DNA of 64,000 nucleotides from Cytobacillus stercorigallinarum (GTDB lineage: Bacteria; Bacillota; Bacilli; Bacillales; Cytobacillaceae): positions 1-64,000 of the forward strand of contig NZ_JACSQT010000013.1 of assembly GCF_014836495.1 (NCBI RefSeq). The letters are read 5' to 3'. Under the pieces are notes generated by a model. The model made no database searches, had not been told where the DNA came from, and was given only the letters and a program-made list of their open reading frames with translations. Numbering within the stretch: the stretch's first letter is position 1; the number at the start of each line of letters is the position of its first letter. Positions 33,391-51,700 of the stretch are shown here, piece by piece. Made by a program: the position numbers and the translations under genes.

Positions 33391-33756
33391 TTATTTCTTT
33401 TTGTTCGCTACAGTCTTACGAGGACCTTTACGTGTACGAGCATTGTTTTTAGTATTTTGTCCGCGAACAGGTAAGCCACGACGGTGACGAAGACCGCGGT
33501 AGGATCCGATTTCCATTAGACGTTTGATGTTAAGTGATACTTCACGACGAAGGTCACCTTCAACTTTTAATGAATCGATTTGCTCACGAATTTTGTTTAA
33601 TTCATCTTCAGTAAGATCGCGTACACGAGTATTCTCGTTTACACCAGCTTCTGCTAGAACTTTTTGAGCAGTTGTTTTACCAATACCATAGATATAAGTT
33701 AATGAGATTACTACACGTTTTTCACGTGGTACATCTACACCTGCAATACGTGCCAC
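33391..33756 (-). CDS. rpsM: 30S ribosomal protein S13
   Basis: The product (121 aa) opens [19 protein letters not shown] and has the [20 protein letters not shown] signature and a Lys-rich C-terminal tail that reaches the P site. It lies 21 bases after rpmJ. Confidence 0.98.
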   Translation of the reverse strand: MARIAGVDVPREKRVVISLTYIYGIGKTTAQKVLAEAGVNENTRVRDLTEDELNKIREQIDSLKVEGDLRREVSLNIKRLMEIGSYRGLRHRRGLPVRGQNTKNNARTRKGPRKTVANKKK

Positions 33757-33777
33757 TATATGCGCACCTCCTTCAAA

Positions 33778-34145
<368 letters not shown>

Positions 34146-34440
34146 TAAACAAGTCTCCCTTCCATAAAATCATATACGAAATACATCAAATGCTTTCCCA
34201 AGCATGTAGATTCTTTGCTAAAAGGTTCGCAGAATAACACATTCGGACATTCCGATACATAATCTCATAGGTCGCGTAATCAATGCAAGCTTTATGAGCT
34301 AATAATCATCTTACTCAAAACAAATGATTTTAAACATATACACAACAACCTTCTGATTATAACATAAAAAGAGTTTGACGTCTCCTTATAGTAAAAAGAA
34401 AAATGAGTTAGAAACGGAGTATTTTAGAAAAGTTTTACTG
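34146..34440 (-). promoter_or_regulatory. infA upstream region with a promoter
   Basis: On the minus strand a perfect TATAAT lies at 34356-34361 with a weak -35, giving a leader of about 200 bases before infA. B. subtilis has a small KOW-domain gene (ybzG) between map and infA; I find no such frame here. Confidence 0.45.
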
Positions 34441-35849
<1,409 letters not shown>

Positions 35850-35894
35850 CTATTCTATTAGGGTTTGAGGGAACAATTGTCCCCTTAAACCTTT

Positions 35895-37190
35895 CTATTT
35901 GATAAAACCTTTATAATGACGTTTAACTAGCTGAGACTCTAACTGCTTGTAAGTGTCAAGAGCTACACCAATCACGATTAGTAAGCTTGTTCCACCGATT
36001 TGAGCAGTTTCTGGTAGCCCTGCAACATTAATGAAGAACATTGGAATGATTGCAATTGCTGTTAAGAAAAGAGCACCAACAAAAGTTAAACGATATAAAA
36101 CTTTCGTTAAATATTCCTGTGTGTTTTTACCAGGACGGATACCTGGTACATAACCACCTTGATTCTTCAAGTTATCAGAGACTTTCTCTGGGTTTACTTG
36201 AATGAATGCATAGAAATATGTGAAAGCAATAATTAATGCAGCATAGATGACCATACCGATTGGCTCAGTATAATCAAATATCTTCTGGATCCAAGTCGTT
36301 ACACTGTTCGATTCAAAAAAGCCTGCAATCGTTCGTGGTGTAATGATAAATGAAATCGCAAAGATAACAGGGATAACACCTGCAGCATTTACTTTTAAAG
36401 GTAAATGAGTGTTTTGAACACCTACTGGCGTCTTACCTGCTGATGCACGTTTTGCATATTGTACTGGAATTTTTCTTAATGCCTGTTGGATAAAGATTGT
36501 TCCAACTACAATAGCAATAACCGCAAGCACGATAAGTACGAGGGTTACGATACGTAGGAATAATTGATCTCCAGCACCTTCAATTTGCTGCGCATAAATT
36601 TGGTTAGCGATGGAAGGAATACCGGCAACAATTCCAGCGAAGATAATAATAGAGATACCATTACCAACACCTTTTTCCGTAATTTGCTCCCCTAACCACA
36701 TTAAAAAAGCAGTTCCTGCAGTTAATACTGTAGCAATTAATAAATAAGAGCCAATACCCTGATTTTCAATTAACATGCCACCAGCAAGATTATTAAACCC
36801 GTAAGACATACCAAGAGCTTGGATAAAACCAAGCACGATAGTAAAGTATCGTGTAAACTGAGCTAGTTTACGACGACCTGCCTCACCTTGCTTAGCCCAT
36901 TCCGTAAATTTCGGCACAACATCCATTTGTAGTAACTGAACAATGATTGATGCTGTAATATACGGCATGATTCCCATCGCAAGAATTGAGAAGTTTAATA
37001 ACGCACCGCCACCAAATACATTCAAGACACCAAATACACTCATTTGATCCTGTGACTGTAAAATTTGTGCATTCACCCCTGGAACGGGGATAAATGTGCC
37101 GATGCGAAATACAATTAACATTAATAGGGTGAAAATAATCTTTCTTCTTATGTCACCCACGCGCATAAAATTGGAGATTGTCTGAAGCAT
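35895..37190 (-). CDS. secY: preprotein translocase subunit SecY
   Basis: The product (431 aa) has ten transmembrane helices and the signatures FGGGALLNFSILAMGIMPYITASII and ENQGIGSYLLIA. It is the pore of the Sec translocon. It starts one base into the rplO stop, typical of the spc operon. Confidence 0.98.
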   Translation of the reverse strand: MLQTISNFMRVGDIRRKIIFTLLMLIVFRIGTFIPVPGVNAQILQSQDQMSVFGVLNVFGGGALLNFSILAMGIMPYITASIIVQLLQMDVVPKFTEWAKQGEAGRRKLAQFTRYFTIVLGFIQALGMSYGFNNLAGGMLIENQGIGSYLLIATVLTAGTAFLMWLGEQITEKGVGNGISIIIFAGIVAGIPSIANQIYAQQIEGAGDQLFLRIVTLVLIVLAVIAIVVGTIFIQQALRKIPVQYAKRASAGKTPVGVQNTHLPLKVNAAGVIPVIFAISFIITPRTIAGFFESNSVTTWIQKIFDYTEPIGMVIYAALIIAFTYFYAFIQVNPEKVSDNLKNQGGYVPGIRPGKNTQEYLTKVLYRLTFVGALFLTAIAIIPMFFINVAGLPETAQIGGTSLLIVIGVALDTYKQLESQLVKRHYKGFIK

Positions 37191-37630
37191 TAGATCACCT
37201 CGGCTTTACCGCCGGCAGCTTCGATTGCTTCTTTAGCCGCAGCAGAGAATTTATGAGCTTTCACTGTAAGCTTTTTCTCTACGTTGCCTTTAGCAAGAAC
37301 TTTGATTCCTGCTTTTTCGTTACTTACAACACCCGTTTCAATAAGAAGCTCTGGAGTAATTTCCGCTCCATCTTCAAAACGATTAAGTGCGTCAAGATTA
37401 ACTACCGCATATTCTTTACGGTTAATGTTAGTGAATCCGCGTTTTGGTAAGCGTCTGAATAAAGGTGTTTGACCACCTTCGAATCCAGGACGTACGCCGC
37501 CGCCAGAACGAGCATTTTGACCTTTATGTCCCTTACCAGCAGTTTTACCGTTACCTGAACCAATACCGCGACCTTTGCGTTTACGTTCTTGACGTGAACC
37601 TTCTGCAGGTTTTAATTCATGAAGTTTCAT
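37190..37630 (-). CDS. rplO: 50S ribosomal protein L15
   Basis: The product (146 aa) opens [20 protein letters not shown] with the Gly-rich [19 protein letters not shown] extension and ends with the GGKAEVI tail. The stop overlaps the secY start. Confidence 0.98.
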   Translation of the reverse strand: MKLHELKPAEGSRQERKRKGRGIGSGNGKTAGKGHKGQNARSGGGVRPGFEGGQTPLFRRLPKRGFTNINRKEYAVVNLDALNRFEDGAEITPELLIETGVVSNEKAGIKVLAKGNVEKKLTVKAHKFSAAAKEAIEAAGGKAEVI

Positions 37631-37664
37631 GTTGGCACCTCCTTATTTTGTAGAAGATCGAAAA

Positions 37665-37847
37665 TTATTTTTCAGTTACCGTTACAAGATGAGCAACTTT
37701 ATTAATCATACCACGGATGGCAGGATTGTCTTGGTGCTCAACTGTTTGGTGCATTTTGCGTAATCCAAGAGCTTTGACTGTTTGGCGTTGGTCCTCAGGG
37801 CGACCAATCACACTGCGAGTGAGGGTAACTTCTAGTTTATTCGCCAT
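37665..37847 (-). CDS. rpmD: 50S ribosomal protein L30
   Basis: The product (60 aa) has the family motif [20 protein letters not shown] and [19 protein letters not shown]. The archaeal-like C-terminal extension is absent, as expected for bacteria. Confidence 0.97.
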   Translation of the reverse strand: MANKLEVTLTRSVIGRPEDQRQTVKALGLRKMHQTVEHQDNPAIRGMINKVAHLVTVTEK

Positions 37848-37860
37848 TTGATTTCCCTCC

Positions 37861-38747
<887 letters not shown>

Positions 38748-38779
38748 TTCGGTCACTCCTTTCGTTTAGCTATGCAGCA

Positions 38780-39319
38780 TTACTTACCTGTTTTACCTTC
38801 TTTACGACGAACATATTCTCCTTCATACCTAATACCTTTTCCTTTGTAAGGTTCTGGAGGACGAACGTCACGAATGTTAGCCGCTAAAGCGCCTACACGT
38901 TCTTTACTTGCACCTTTTACTACTACTTTCGTATTAGCTGGTACTTCGATTTCGATACCTTCTTCAGGTTCGATTTCAACTGGGTGAGAGTATCCAACGT
39001 TCAATACAAGCTTTTTACCTTGTTTTTGGGCACGGTAACCGACACCGATAAGTTCTAAGCCTTTTTCGAAGCCTTTAGATACACCTTCAACCATGTTTGC
39101 GATCAAAGCACGAGTTGTACCATGAAGCGCACGGTGTTCTTTTTGATCAGAAGGACGCACGATGTTGATTACGTTCTCTTCGATGTTAATTGCGATATCT
39201 TTATTAAAAGTGTGAGAAAGCTCACCTTTAGGACCCTTTACAATAACGTGATGATTTTCATCAACAGTTACAGTTACTCCACTAGGGATTTCAATTGGTT
39301 TTTTACCTATACGGGACAT
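38780..39319 (-). CDS. rplF: 50S ribosomal protein L6
   Basis: The product (179 aa) has the duplicated L6 fold and the C-terminal signature [19 protein letters not shown]. It lies near the sarcin-ricin loop. Confidence 0.98.
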   Translation of the reverse strand: MSRIGKKPIEIPSGVTVTVDENHHVIVKGPKGELSHTFNKDIAINIEENVINIVRPSDQKEHRALHGTTRALIANMVEGVSKGFEKGLELIGVGYRAQKQGKKLVLNVGYSHPVEIEPEEGIEIEVPANTKVVVKGASKERVGALAANIRDVRPPEPYKGKGIRYEGEYVRRKEGKTGK

Positions 39320-39350
39320 TTATTGCACCTCCATTCTTTCTGAAACTATA

Positions 39351-39749
39351 TTACCAAACGTACGCTAGTACTTCTCCGCCTACTTGTTTCGCGCGAGCTT
39401 CTTTGTCTGTAAGAACGCCTTGAGAAGTAGAAACGAGTGCGATACCAAGACCGTTAAGTACGCGTGGTACCTCATCAGCTTTAGCATAAACACGAAGACC
39501 AGGTTTACTGATACGTTTTAATCCTGTGATTACACGCTCATTTTTAGCACCGTATTTTAAGAAAATGCGGATAATGCCTTGCTTGTTATCTTCGATAAAC
39601 TCTACATCACGTACGAAGCCTTCACGCTTAAGGATTTCAGCAACTTCTTTTTTAATATTAGAAGCAGGAACTTCTAATTTTTCGTGACGAACCATGTTCG
39701 CATTACGGATGCGAGTTAGCAAATCTGCAATTGGATCTGTCATGACCAT
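39351..39749 (-). CDS. rpsH: 30S ribosomal protein S8
   Basis: The product (132 aa, identical length to B. subtilis) opens [20 protein letters not shown] and ends in [22 protein letters not shown]. It is a primary 16S-binding protein; in E. coli it is the spc operon repressor, but that mechanism is not established in bacilli. Confidence 0.98.
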   Translation of the reverse strand: MVMTDPIADLLTRIRNANMVRHEKLEVPASNIKKEVAEILKREGFVRDVEFIEDNKQGIIRIFLKYGAKNERVITGLKRISKPGLRVYAKADEVPRVLNGLGIALVSTSQGVLTDKEARAKQVGGEVLAYVW

Positions 39750-39778
39750 TGTTTTTACCTCCTTCCCTAACTTTGGGT

Positions 39779-39982
<204 letters not shown>

Positions 39983-39989
39983 TTAACGA

Positions 39990-40529
39990 TTACTTTTGGA
40001 ATGGCATTCCAAATTGTGTTAAAAGTTCACGAGCTTCTTCATCAGTATTGGCAGTTGTTACGATAACGATATCCATACCACGAACTTTGCTTACTTTATC
40101 GTAATCGATCTCAGGGAAGATCAATTGCTCTTTAATACCAAGTGTGTAATTTCCGCGTCCGTCGAAAGACTTTTTAGAAATACCACGGAAGTCACGTACA
40201 CGTGGAAGAGAAACAGATACTAATTTATCGAAGAATTCGTACATGCGTTCTCCACGTAAAGTAACTTTCGCTCCGATTGGCATACCTTCACGTAAGCGGA
40301 AGCCAGCGATTGATTTTTTCGCGCGAGTGATAACAGGTTTTTGACCTGCAAGTAGTGTTAATTCCTCAACAGCATTATCTAATGCTTTAGAGTTTTGCAC
40401 TGCATCACCCACACCCATGTTGATAACGATTTTTTCAAGTTTTGGTACTTGCATTACTGATTTATAGTTAAACTTGCTCACAAGAGCAGGAGTAATTTCT
40501 TTTACATGTTTTTCTTTTAGGCGGTTCAT
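39990..40529 (-). CDS. rplE: 50S ribosomal protein L5
   Basis: The product (179 aa) has [19 protein letters not shown] and the [19 protein letters not shown]-like block. It contacts 5S rRNA and the P-site tRNA. Confidence 0.98.
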   Translation of the reverse strand: MNRLKEKHVKEITPALVSKFNYKSVMQVPKLEKIVINMGVGDAVQNSKALDNAVEELTLLAGQKPVITRAKKSIAGFRLREGMPIGAKVTLRGERMYEFFDKLVSVSLPRVRDFRGISKKSFDGRGNYTLGIKEQLIFPEIDYDKVSKVRGMDIVIVTTANTDEEARELLTQFGMPFQK

Positions 40530-40555
40530 CGATTGTACCTCCCTTCTTCATTGAT

Positions 40556-40867
40556 CTATTTATCTAAAGATTCACCTGATTTTTTTGCTACACGCACTTT
40601 TTTCCCATCAACCGTTTGATAGCCTACGCGAGTTGGTTCACCAGATTTAGGGTCAACCGGCATAACGTTTGATACATGAATAGGTGCTTCTTGGCTAAGG
40701 ATTCCACCTTGAGGATTCAAGTTAGATGGTTTAGCGTGTTTCTTTACGATATTAACACCTTCTACAAGAACGCGTTCTTGTTTTGGGTAAGCAGCAAGAA
40801 TAACGCCTGATTTGCCTTTATCCTTACCAGAGATGACCATTACTTTATCACCTTTTTTTACATGCAT
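40556..40867 (-). CDS. rplX: 50S ribosomal protein L24
   Basis: The product (103 aa, as in B. subtilis) opens [20 protein letters not shown], the KOW motif. I chose the ATG at 40867 behind AAGGAGGTG; the frame further upstream is not coding. Confidence 0.98.
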   Translation of the reverse strand: MHVKKGDKVMVISGKDKGKSGVILAAYPKQERVLVEGVNIVKKHAKPSNLNPQGGILSQEAPIHVSNVMPVDPKSGEPTRVGYQTVDGKKVRVAKKSGESLDK

Positions 40868-40903
40868 CTGTGTGCACCTCCTTAAAGGCATTTTGTTTAA
40901 TTT

Positions 40904-41293
<390 letters not shown>

Positions 41294-41313
41294 TCAAACA
41301 TATTTCCGAACAA

Positions 41314-41592
<279 letters not shown>

Positions 41593-41598
41593 TCAATA

Positions 41599-42223
<625 letters not shown>

Positions 42224-42224
42224 A

Positions 42225-43241
<1,017 letters not shown>

Positions 43242-43244
43242 TCA

Positions 43245-43574
<330 letters not shown>

Positions 43575-43583
43575 TCAATCCCG

Positions 43584-44435
<852 letters not shown>

Positions 44436-44442
44436 TTAGAAA

Positions 44443-44727
44443 TTAAGCTTCAAAGATTTCGATTTCTTTGCTGTCAGCAGTTAGTTTAACAATCGCTTTA
44501 CGGCGTTTGTTTGTATAACCACCGAATTTACCCATGCGCTTGAATTTACCTTTGTAGTTCATGATGTTCACTTTTTCAACTTTTACATCAAAGATTTCTT
44601 GAACAGCATCTTTAACTTGAGTTTTATTAGCTCTTACATCAACTTCAAATGTATATTTTTTGTCAGCCATGATGTCAGTAGAACGTTCAGTGATAACGGG
44701 GCGCTTAATGATATCGCGTGCATCCAT
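44443..44727 (-). CDS. rplW: 50S ribosomal protein L23
   Basis: The product (94 aa) opens [20 protein letters not shown] and has the [19 protein letters not shown] loop. It lies at the exit tunnel as a docking site. Its start overlaps the rplD stop by one base. Confidence 0.98.
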   Translation of the reverse strand: MDARDIIKRPVITERSTDIMADKKYTFEVDVRANKTQVKDAVQEIFDVKVEKVNIMNYKGKFKRMGKFGGYTNKRRKAIVKLTADSKEIEIFEA

Positions 44728-45350
44728 TATGCAAGCACCTCCTCTACTTTTTCGACCGCTTGCTTCGTCATGATCAATTTATCATGATTTAAAACGTCTA
44801 ATACGCTGATTCCGTTAGCAGTAACAACTGTTACTCCAGGGATGTTACGAGCAGATAATGCTACGTTTTCATCGATGTCTGCAGTTACGATTAACGCTTT
44901 AGAATCTACAGAAAGACCTTTAAGTAGACCTTTAAAGTCTTTTGTTTTTGGAGCTTCGAAAGATAGAGTTTCTAATACTAGAATGTTCTCTTCCGCAACT
45001 TTAGTAGATAACGCTGATTTGATAGCTAAGCGACGAACTTTTTTAGGTAATTTGTAGCTATAGCTGCGTGGTACAGGACCAAATACAGTACCGCCTCCGC
45101 GCCATTGTGGTGAACGAATTGAACCTTGACGAGCACGACCTGTGCCTTTTTGACGCCATGGTTTACGTCCTCCGCCAGCTACTTCAGAACGAATTTTAGT
45201 TTTATGAGTTCCTTGACGTAGAGAAGCTCTTTGCATAATAACAGCTTCAAACATCACGTGGTTGTTTGGCTCGATACCAAAGATTGAGTCGTTCAGCTCA
45301 ATATCGCCAACTTGTGAACCACTTTGGTTTAATAATGCAACTTTAGGCAT
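44727..45350 (-). CDS. rplD: 50S ribosomal protein L4
   Basis: The product (207 aa) contains the internal loop [20 protein letters not shown] that enters the exit tunnel. In E. coli L4 represses the S10 operon; in bacilli this is not established. Confidence 0.98.
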   Translation of the reverse strand: MPKVALLNQSGSQVGDIELNDSIFGIEPNNHVMFEAVIMQRASLRQGTHKTKIRSEVAGGGRKPWRQKGTGRARQGSIRSPQWRGGGTVFGPVPRSYSYKLPKKVRRLAIKSALSTKVAEENILVLETLSFEAPKTKDFKGLLKGLSVDSKALIVTADIDENVALSARNIPGVTVVTANGISVLDVLNHDKLIMTKQAVEKVEEVLA

Positions 45351-45374
45351 TCTTACTTCCTCCTTTCCGGGTTA

Positions 45375-46004
45375 TTACTTTGCTTTAACCGCACTTACTA
45401 GTTTTAGAAGCGCTTTTTTAGAGCCAGGTACATTACCTTTTACTAATAGAAGATTGCGTTCTGCATCTACTTTTACGATTTCAAGGTTTTGTACAGTGAT
45501 TTGTTCTCCGCCCATGCGACCAGGTAATAATTTACCTTTAAATACGCGGTTTGGAGCAACAGGACCCATTGAACCTGGGCGACGGTGGTAACGTGAACCG
45601 TGTGCCATTGGTCCGCGAGATTGTCCGTGGCGTTTAATTGCACCTTGGAAACCTTTACCTTTTGAAATTCCTGTTACATCAATTTTTTCACCTTCAGCGA
45701 AAATATCAACTTTGACTTCCTGACCAACTTCATACTCAGCTAAGTCAGCTCCGCGTAATTCGCGAACGAAGCGCTTAGGAGTAGTATCAGCTTTAGCAGC
45801 GTGTCCTTTTTCCGGTTTGTTTGAAAGCTTTTCGCGTTTATCTTCAAAACCGATTTGGATTGCTTCGTATCCATCAGTATCAACTGATTTCTTTTGAAGA
45901 ACAACGTTTGGAGTAGCTTCAACCACTGTTACCGGGATAAGATCACCGTTTTCAGCAAATACTTGAGTCATACCAATCTTTCTTCCTAAGATTCCTTTGG
46001 TCAT
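45375..46004 (-). CDS. rplC: 50S ribosomal protein L3
   Basis: The product (209 aa, as in B. subtilis) opens [20 protein letters not shown] and contains the [20 protein letters not shown] signature. The ATG at 46004 is about ten bases after AGGAGGTG; an in-frame start at 46013 is too close to that site. Confidence 0.98.
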   Translation of the reverse strand: MTKGILGRKIGMTQVFAENGDLIPVTVVEATPNVVLQKKSVDTDGYEAIQIGFEDKREKLSNKPEKGHAAKADTTPKRFVRELRGADLAEYEVGQEVKVDIFAEGEKIDVTGISKGKGFQGAIKRHGQSRGPMAHGSRYHRRPGSMGPVAPNRVFKGKLLPGRMGGEQITVQNLEIVKVDAERNLLLVKGNVPGSKKALLKLVSAVKAK

Positions 46005-46040
46005 TTCAGTCACACCTCCTAGATTGTTTTAATGTATTAA

Positions 46041-46438
<398 letters not shown>

Positions 46439-46480
46439 AGCAACCTTTCACTTCATCGCAGTCAAAGACCAACATTGTCT

Positions 46481-46509
46481 ATTATACAGAAAAGACATAA
46501 CAAATGCAA
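46481..46509 (-). promoter_or_regulatory. promoter of the S10-spc operon
   Basis: On the minus strand: TTGCAT (46504-46509), a 17-base spacer and a perfect TATAAT (46481-46486), giving a leader of about 130 bases before rpsJ. Confidence 0.8.
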
Positions 46510-46654
46510 CCATTGATTGCGTTTCTCTCTGTTCTGCACACTTTTAACATTATAACTGCTGTGAATAGTGTTTTCAAGTATATCTTCCTCTTTACAGCAC
46601 TTTCTAAATTAACACCTATTCATGTTATTATTTTCAAATTTTCTAAATTTTCAT

Positions 46655-46684
46655 TTGACAAATATAGGCCCTTTCATGTAAATT
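46655..46684 (+). promoter_or_regulatory. promoter of the riboswitch-metH operon
   Basis: TTGACA (46655-46660), an 18-base spacer and TAAATT (46679-46684) preceded by TG (extended -10). Transcription would start about 15-20 bases before the SAM riboswitch. Confidence 0.65.
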
Positions 46685-46706
46685 TTACTCAATAAAATAT
46701 TTTTAT

Positions 46707-46818
46707 TTCTTATCACGAGAGGTTGAGGGAAAGGCCCGATGACACCTCAGCAACCATCAATAGTAAATCGCTATTGAAAAGGTGCTAATTCCTACAAGCT
46801 ATGTGCTTGAAAGATGAG
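46707..46818 (+). promoter_or_regulatory. SAM-I riboswitch (S-box)
   Basis: The conserved core is present: CTTATCACGAGAGGTTGAGG, then GAAAGGCCCGATGACACCTC and AGCAACC, then a variable arm and AAGGTGCTAATTCC. P1 closes CTTATC (46709-46714) with GATGAG (46813-46818). Binding of S-adenosylmethionine should stabilise P1 and let the terminator form, switching off the methionine genes downstream when SAM is plentiful. Confidence 0.96.
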
Positions 46819-46835
46819 AAGATGACTATAATAAT

Positions 46836-46862
46836 AGGCCTTCTTCTTGAAGGCCTTTTTTA
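46836..46862 (+). terminator. expression-platform terminator of the SAM riboswitch
   Basis: Stem AGGCCTTC/GAAGGCCT with a 5-base loop and a T run. The left arm and loop (CTTCTTCTT) can pair instead with GAGAAG in the 3' side of P1 (46816-46821), giving the antiterminator. Confidence 0.92.
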
Positions 46863-46922
46863 TTTTCTTTTTGGCTTCTCATCCATTGAATTCAAAAAAT
46901 ATGAATTGAAGGAGTGAGACCT

Positions 46923-48779
46923 TTGAACTTTCTTGAAAAAATGAAGAACCAAGTATTAATTGGTGACGGTGCGATCGGTACACTTCTTTACTCTTATGGT
47001 ACGGATACATGTTTTGAAGAGTTGAACCTCTCAGCACCGGAACAAATTCAGGGCATTCATCAAGCTTATCTCCATGCAGGTGCTGATTTAATTCAAACAA
47101 ATTCCTATGCTGCGAATTATTTAAAATTGAAACGATACGGCCTAGAGGATTCAGTCAAAGAAATTAATAGCGCGGCTGTTAAACTGGCACGGTCTAGTAT
47201 TCAAGAACATCAGGCATATGTGCTTGGCACAATTGGAGGTGTAAGAGGATTAACCCCCCTCGCTATCCCTCTAGATGAAATTAAACGTAACTTTCGCGAA
47301 CAGCTATACTGCTTATTGTTAGAAGGCGTAGATGGGCTCCTTCTTGAAACATTTTATGATTTAGAAGAACTCGAAACAGTTCTCTCTATTGCCCGAAAAG
47401 AAACGGATATACCAATTATTGCACAAGTGTCTTTACAAGAAATCGCTATTTTACAAAATGGGATGTTAATTAATGACGCTATAAAAAGATTAGAAGCTAA
47501 CAGGGCAGATGTTGTCGGAGTAAACTGCCGTTTAGGGCCACATCATATGTTAGAAACACTCTCCTCCGTTGAATTACCTCAACACGCGTTTCTATCTGTA
47601 TATCCAAATGCAAGTCTACCTGCCTATATCGATGGGACGATTCAATATAAGGAGGGCGAAGACTATTTTAGAAAATCAGCGCAGTCCTTCCTTAAACAAG
47701 GTGTTCGACTGCTTGGCGGCTGCTGCGGAACAACACCTGGCCATATTAAAGCATTTGCCGATGAAGTTAAACATGCTGTACCTATTCTTGAAAAACAAGT
47801 AACTAATAGAAAGAAACCTAAAATAGAGAGAATGACGATCAAACGTACCAATACACCATTAGAGACACTTGTACAAGAGAAACGCACCATCATCGTCGAA
47901 CTAGACCCACCTAAGAAGCTATCAACTGCTAAATTTTTTGAAGGGGCCAGAGCCTTAAAAGATGCTGGGGTTGATGCAATCACACTCGCAGATAACTCAC
48001 TTGCCACACCGCGAATTGCAAATGAAGCGCTAGCACATATCATCCAAAAAGAAACAAACGTCCGGCCACTTGTTCACCTCTCCTGTAGAGACCGAAACTT
48101 AATCGGCTTACAATCACATCTCATGGGCCTCCATACATTAGGGTTGCATGATATTTTAGCTATTACAGGAGATCCGGCAAGGGTTGGTAATTTCCCAGGC
48201 GCTTCATCTGTATTTGATTTATCTTCCTTTGAATTAATAGAAATGATTAAACAATTTAATGAAGGAATCTCCCCTTCAGGCTCTGAACTTGGTGAAAATG
48301 CCGTCTTTTCTGTCGGGGCAGCGTTTAACCCTCATGTAAAAGCATTGGACAAAGCAGTTATCCGACTTGAAAGGAAAATAAAAGCAGGCGCTGATTATTT
48401 CGTGTCACAGCCCGTTTTTTCGGTAACACAACTATTGGAGATCCATGAAGCAACTAAGCATCTTTCCACACCTATTTTCATCGGAATGATGCCACTGATT
48501 AGCAGTAAAAATGCAGAGTATCTTCATAACGAAGTGCCTGGTATCAAAATTACACAAATAATCCGCGACAGAATGGCAAAAGCGGTTAACCCGATTCAAG
48601 CTGAGAAAGAAGGCTTATTAATTACAAAGGAGTTAATCGATGCAAGCTTAGAACTCTTTCAAGGCATCTATCTTGTTACCCCTTTCCTTAGATATCAACT
48701 TACAACTGAACTGACCAATTATATTAAAAGAAAAGATCGACAGAAGGAGCATCATTATGTCAAAAGTATCCATCACTAA
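46923..48779 (+). CDS. yitJ: bifunctional homocysteine S-methyltransferase/methylenetetrahydrofolate reductase
   Basis: The product (618 aa) resembles B. subtilis YitJ. The N-terminal Hcy-binding domain (about 1-290) has GDGAIGTLLYSYG and the zinc Cys residues in VGVNCR and LLGGCCGTTP. The C-terminal MetF-like TIM barrel (about 310-600) has LVHLSCRDRN and DILAITGDPAR. It should supply methyl-THF and, with MetH, methylate homocysteine. The frame opens at a GTG (46914), but the TTG at 46923 lies seven bases after AAGGAG and gives MNFLEKMKN. It overlaps metH by 23 bases and is controlled by the SAM riboswitch. Confidence 0.93.
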   Translation: MNFLEKMKNQVLIGDGAIGTLLYSYGTDTCFEELNLSAPEQIQGIHQAYLHAGADLIQTNSYAANYLKLKRYGLEDSVKEINSAAVKLARSSIQEHQAYVLGTIGGVRGLTPLAIPLDEIKRNFREQLYCLLLEGVDGLLLETFYDLEELETVLSIARKETDIPIIAQVSLQEIAILQNGMLINDAIKRLEANRADVVGVNCRLGPHHMLETLSSVELPQHAFLSVYPNASLPAYIDGTIQYKEGEDYFRKSAQSFLKQGVRLLGGCCGTTPGHIKAFADEVKHAVPILEKQVTNRKKPKIERMTIKRTNTPLETLVQEKRTIIVELDPPKKLSTAKFFEGARALKDAGVDAITLADNSLATPRIANEALAHIIQKETNVRPLVHLSCRDRNLIGLQSHLMGLHTLGLHDILAITGDPARVGNFPGASSVFDLSSFELIEMIKQFNEGISPSGSELGENAVFSVGAAFNPHVKALDKAVIRLERKIKAGADYFVSQPVFSVTQLLEIHEATKHLSTPIFIGMMPLISSKNAEYLHNEVPGIKITQIIRDRMAKAVNPIQAEKEGLLITKELIDASLELFQGIYLVTPFLRYQLTTELTNYIKRKDRQKEHHYVKSIHH

Positions 48780-51700
48780 ACAAATGAAAAAAAAGATTTT
48801 AATCATGGATGGAGCAATGGGTACCATGCTACAAGAAGCCCATCTAACAGCAGATGATTTTGGTGGTGAGGATTTAGAAGGATGCAATGAACACCTCACA
48901 CTTACGCGGCCTGAATTGATTCAATCCATTCATGAAGCTTATCTTTCAGCAGGGGCAGATATCATTGAAACAAATACATTCGGAGCGACGCGTATCGTTT
49001 TAGAAGAATACAATATTGGCCATTTAAGTGAATGGTTAAACCGTAGAGCTGCTGAAATCGCTATAAAAGCAGCCCATAAATACGACCAGCCTAATCATCC
49101 CCGTTATGTAGCTGGATCAATGGGGCCAACCACTAAGACATTAAGCGTCACCGGCGGAACAACTTTTGAGCAATTAGTCATTGATTATCGTACACAAGCG
49201 AAAGGCCTTATTGATGGTGGTGTAGATTTATTATTGATAGAAACAAGTCAAGATCTCCTCAATGTAAAAGCAGCTTTTCTAGGAATTAACAAAGCCTTTC
49301 AGGATACAAAGAAAGAACTCCCTATTATGATTTCAGGGACAATTGAGCCGATGGGCACGACTTTGGCAGGGCAAAACATCGAAGCTTTTTACATTTCCGT
49401 AGAGCATATGAAACCAATAGCTGTTGGGCTCAACTGCGCAACTGGACCGGAATTTATGCAAGAGCATATTCGCTCTCTTGCCCAACTCTCTTCAACTGGC
49501 GTGAGCTGTTATCCTAATGCAGGTTTACCAGATGAAGACGGTTGTTATCACGAAACAGCAGAATCTCTGTCTACAAAACTTTTGGATTTTGCCAAACAGG
49601 GGTGGGTGAATATCGTCGGTGGTTGTTGTGGTACCACACCAGCGCATATCAGAGCAATTAGTCAAGCATTAGCCCATGTGCCACCCCGTCCCATTACAAA
49701 AAAGAGACAGCATAAACTATCTGGTATCGAGCCCCTTACCTATGATGAGTCTATTAGGCCGATTATGGTTGGGGAGCGGACAAATGTCATTGGCTCGAAA
49801 AAATTCAAACGCTTGATTAATGAAGGAAAGTATGAAGAAGCATCAGAAATAGCTAGAGCTCAAGTTAAAAACGGAGCAAGCGTCATTGATATATGTCTCG
49901 CTGACCCTGATCGTAATGAGATAGAAGATATGGACTATTTTTTAGCGGAAGTAACGAAAAAGATCAAAGTTCCTTTAGTCATTGATTCAACTGACGATGA
50001 AGTTATCGCTAAAGCACTCACTTACTCTCAAGGCAAAGCTATAATCAATTCGATTAACTTAGAAGATGGGGAAGAGCGATTTGCCTTTGCTGCCAAGCTT
50101 ATTCATCAGTACGGAGCCGCCATTGTTGTCGGTACCATTGATGAGGAAGGCATGGCCATCACAGCTGAAAATAAGCTAGCTATAGCTAATCGGGCCTATC
50201 ACATCCTCGTTGAGCAGTATCAAGTACCTCCAGAGGATATTATCTTCGACCCTCTCGTTTTTCCTGTCGGCACTGGAGATGAACAATATATTGGTTCAGC
50301 TAAAGAAACAGTACTTGGTATTAAACTTATTAAAGAAGCTCTGCCCGAGGCGAAAACGATTCTAGGCATTAGTAATGTGTCCTTTGGTCTCCCAAATGTG
50401 GGGAGAGAAATTTTAAATTCAGTCTTCCTTTTTCATTGCACGAAAGCCGGACTAGACTATGCAATCGTCAATACCGAAAGGCTAGAGCGCTTCCCCAGCA
50501 TCCCTAAAGATGAAGTTGAATTAGCAGAAAAGCTTCTCTTTCAAACAAACGATAACATTTTAGCTGACTTTACTGACTTTTATCGTGATAAGAAGAAAGA
50601 AAAAAGGATCGAAACCCATTTACTATCATTAGAAGAACGTTTATCACACTATATTATAGAAGGAACAAAAGAAGGCCTCCTCCCAGATTTAGAAAAAGCG
50701 TTAGTGAAATACCCAAGTCCATTAGATATCATCAACGGACCATTAATGAATGGCATGGCAGAAGTAGGTAGATTATTTAATGATAATCAATTAATTGTTG
50801 CAGAGGTCTTACAAAGTGCAGAAGTGATGAAAGCATCAGTCGCCTTTTTAGAACCTTATATGGAAAATGATCAACAAACATCTACAAGTAAGGGAAAAGT
50901 TTTACTTGCTACCGTCAAAGGGGATGTCCATGATATTGGCAAGAATCTCGTAGATATTATTCTCTCTAACAATGGATTTGAAACCATTGATCTTGGAATA
51001 AAAGTCTCTTCTGCTGATCTTATCGCAGCCATTCGGAAGGAAAACCCCGACATAATTGGGCTCTCTGGCTTACTCGTAAAATCCGCACAACAAATGGCTT
51101 TAACGGCAAAGGACTTACAGGATGCCCATATTCAAACCCCCATTATGGTCGGTGGAGCGGCCTTATCTCGCAAATTTACGAATAATAAAATCGCACCTAA
51201 CTATAAAGGCCTCGTCTTATATGCAAAAGATGCAATGACCGGTCTCAGTTTAGCTAATGATATCCGAGAACCAAGTCGCTATCATGAATTATTTCAAGCA
51301 CAAATCTCGAGAGCGGCACAAATAATCACGGAAGAAGATTCATTGATCAAAAAATATCCAAAACAACCAACCGTTGCAGTGAAAACCGTTCAAGAAGCTC
51401 CTATTTTTCAACCGCAAGACTTAAAGAGACATTTAATTACAAATCTCTCTTTCCACCATATTGAACCATATATAAACCGAAAAATGCTGCTATATCATCT
51501 TGGGGTTAAGAATCAAAAAAGGGAGCTCATGAATGAAAAACTGGAAAAGGTGAATTTCATGCTAGACTCACTGATTCATGAAATCATTAAAAATAACTGG
51601 ATACAAGCAAAGGCTACCTACCAATTTTTCAAAGCAAGGGCTAATGGAAATGGTGTCATAATATTAGATAAAGACGAACGTGCTATTGAAAAATTTGCAT

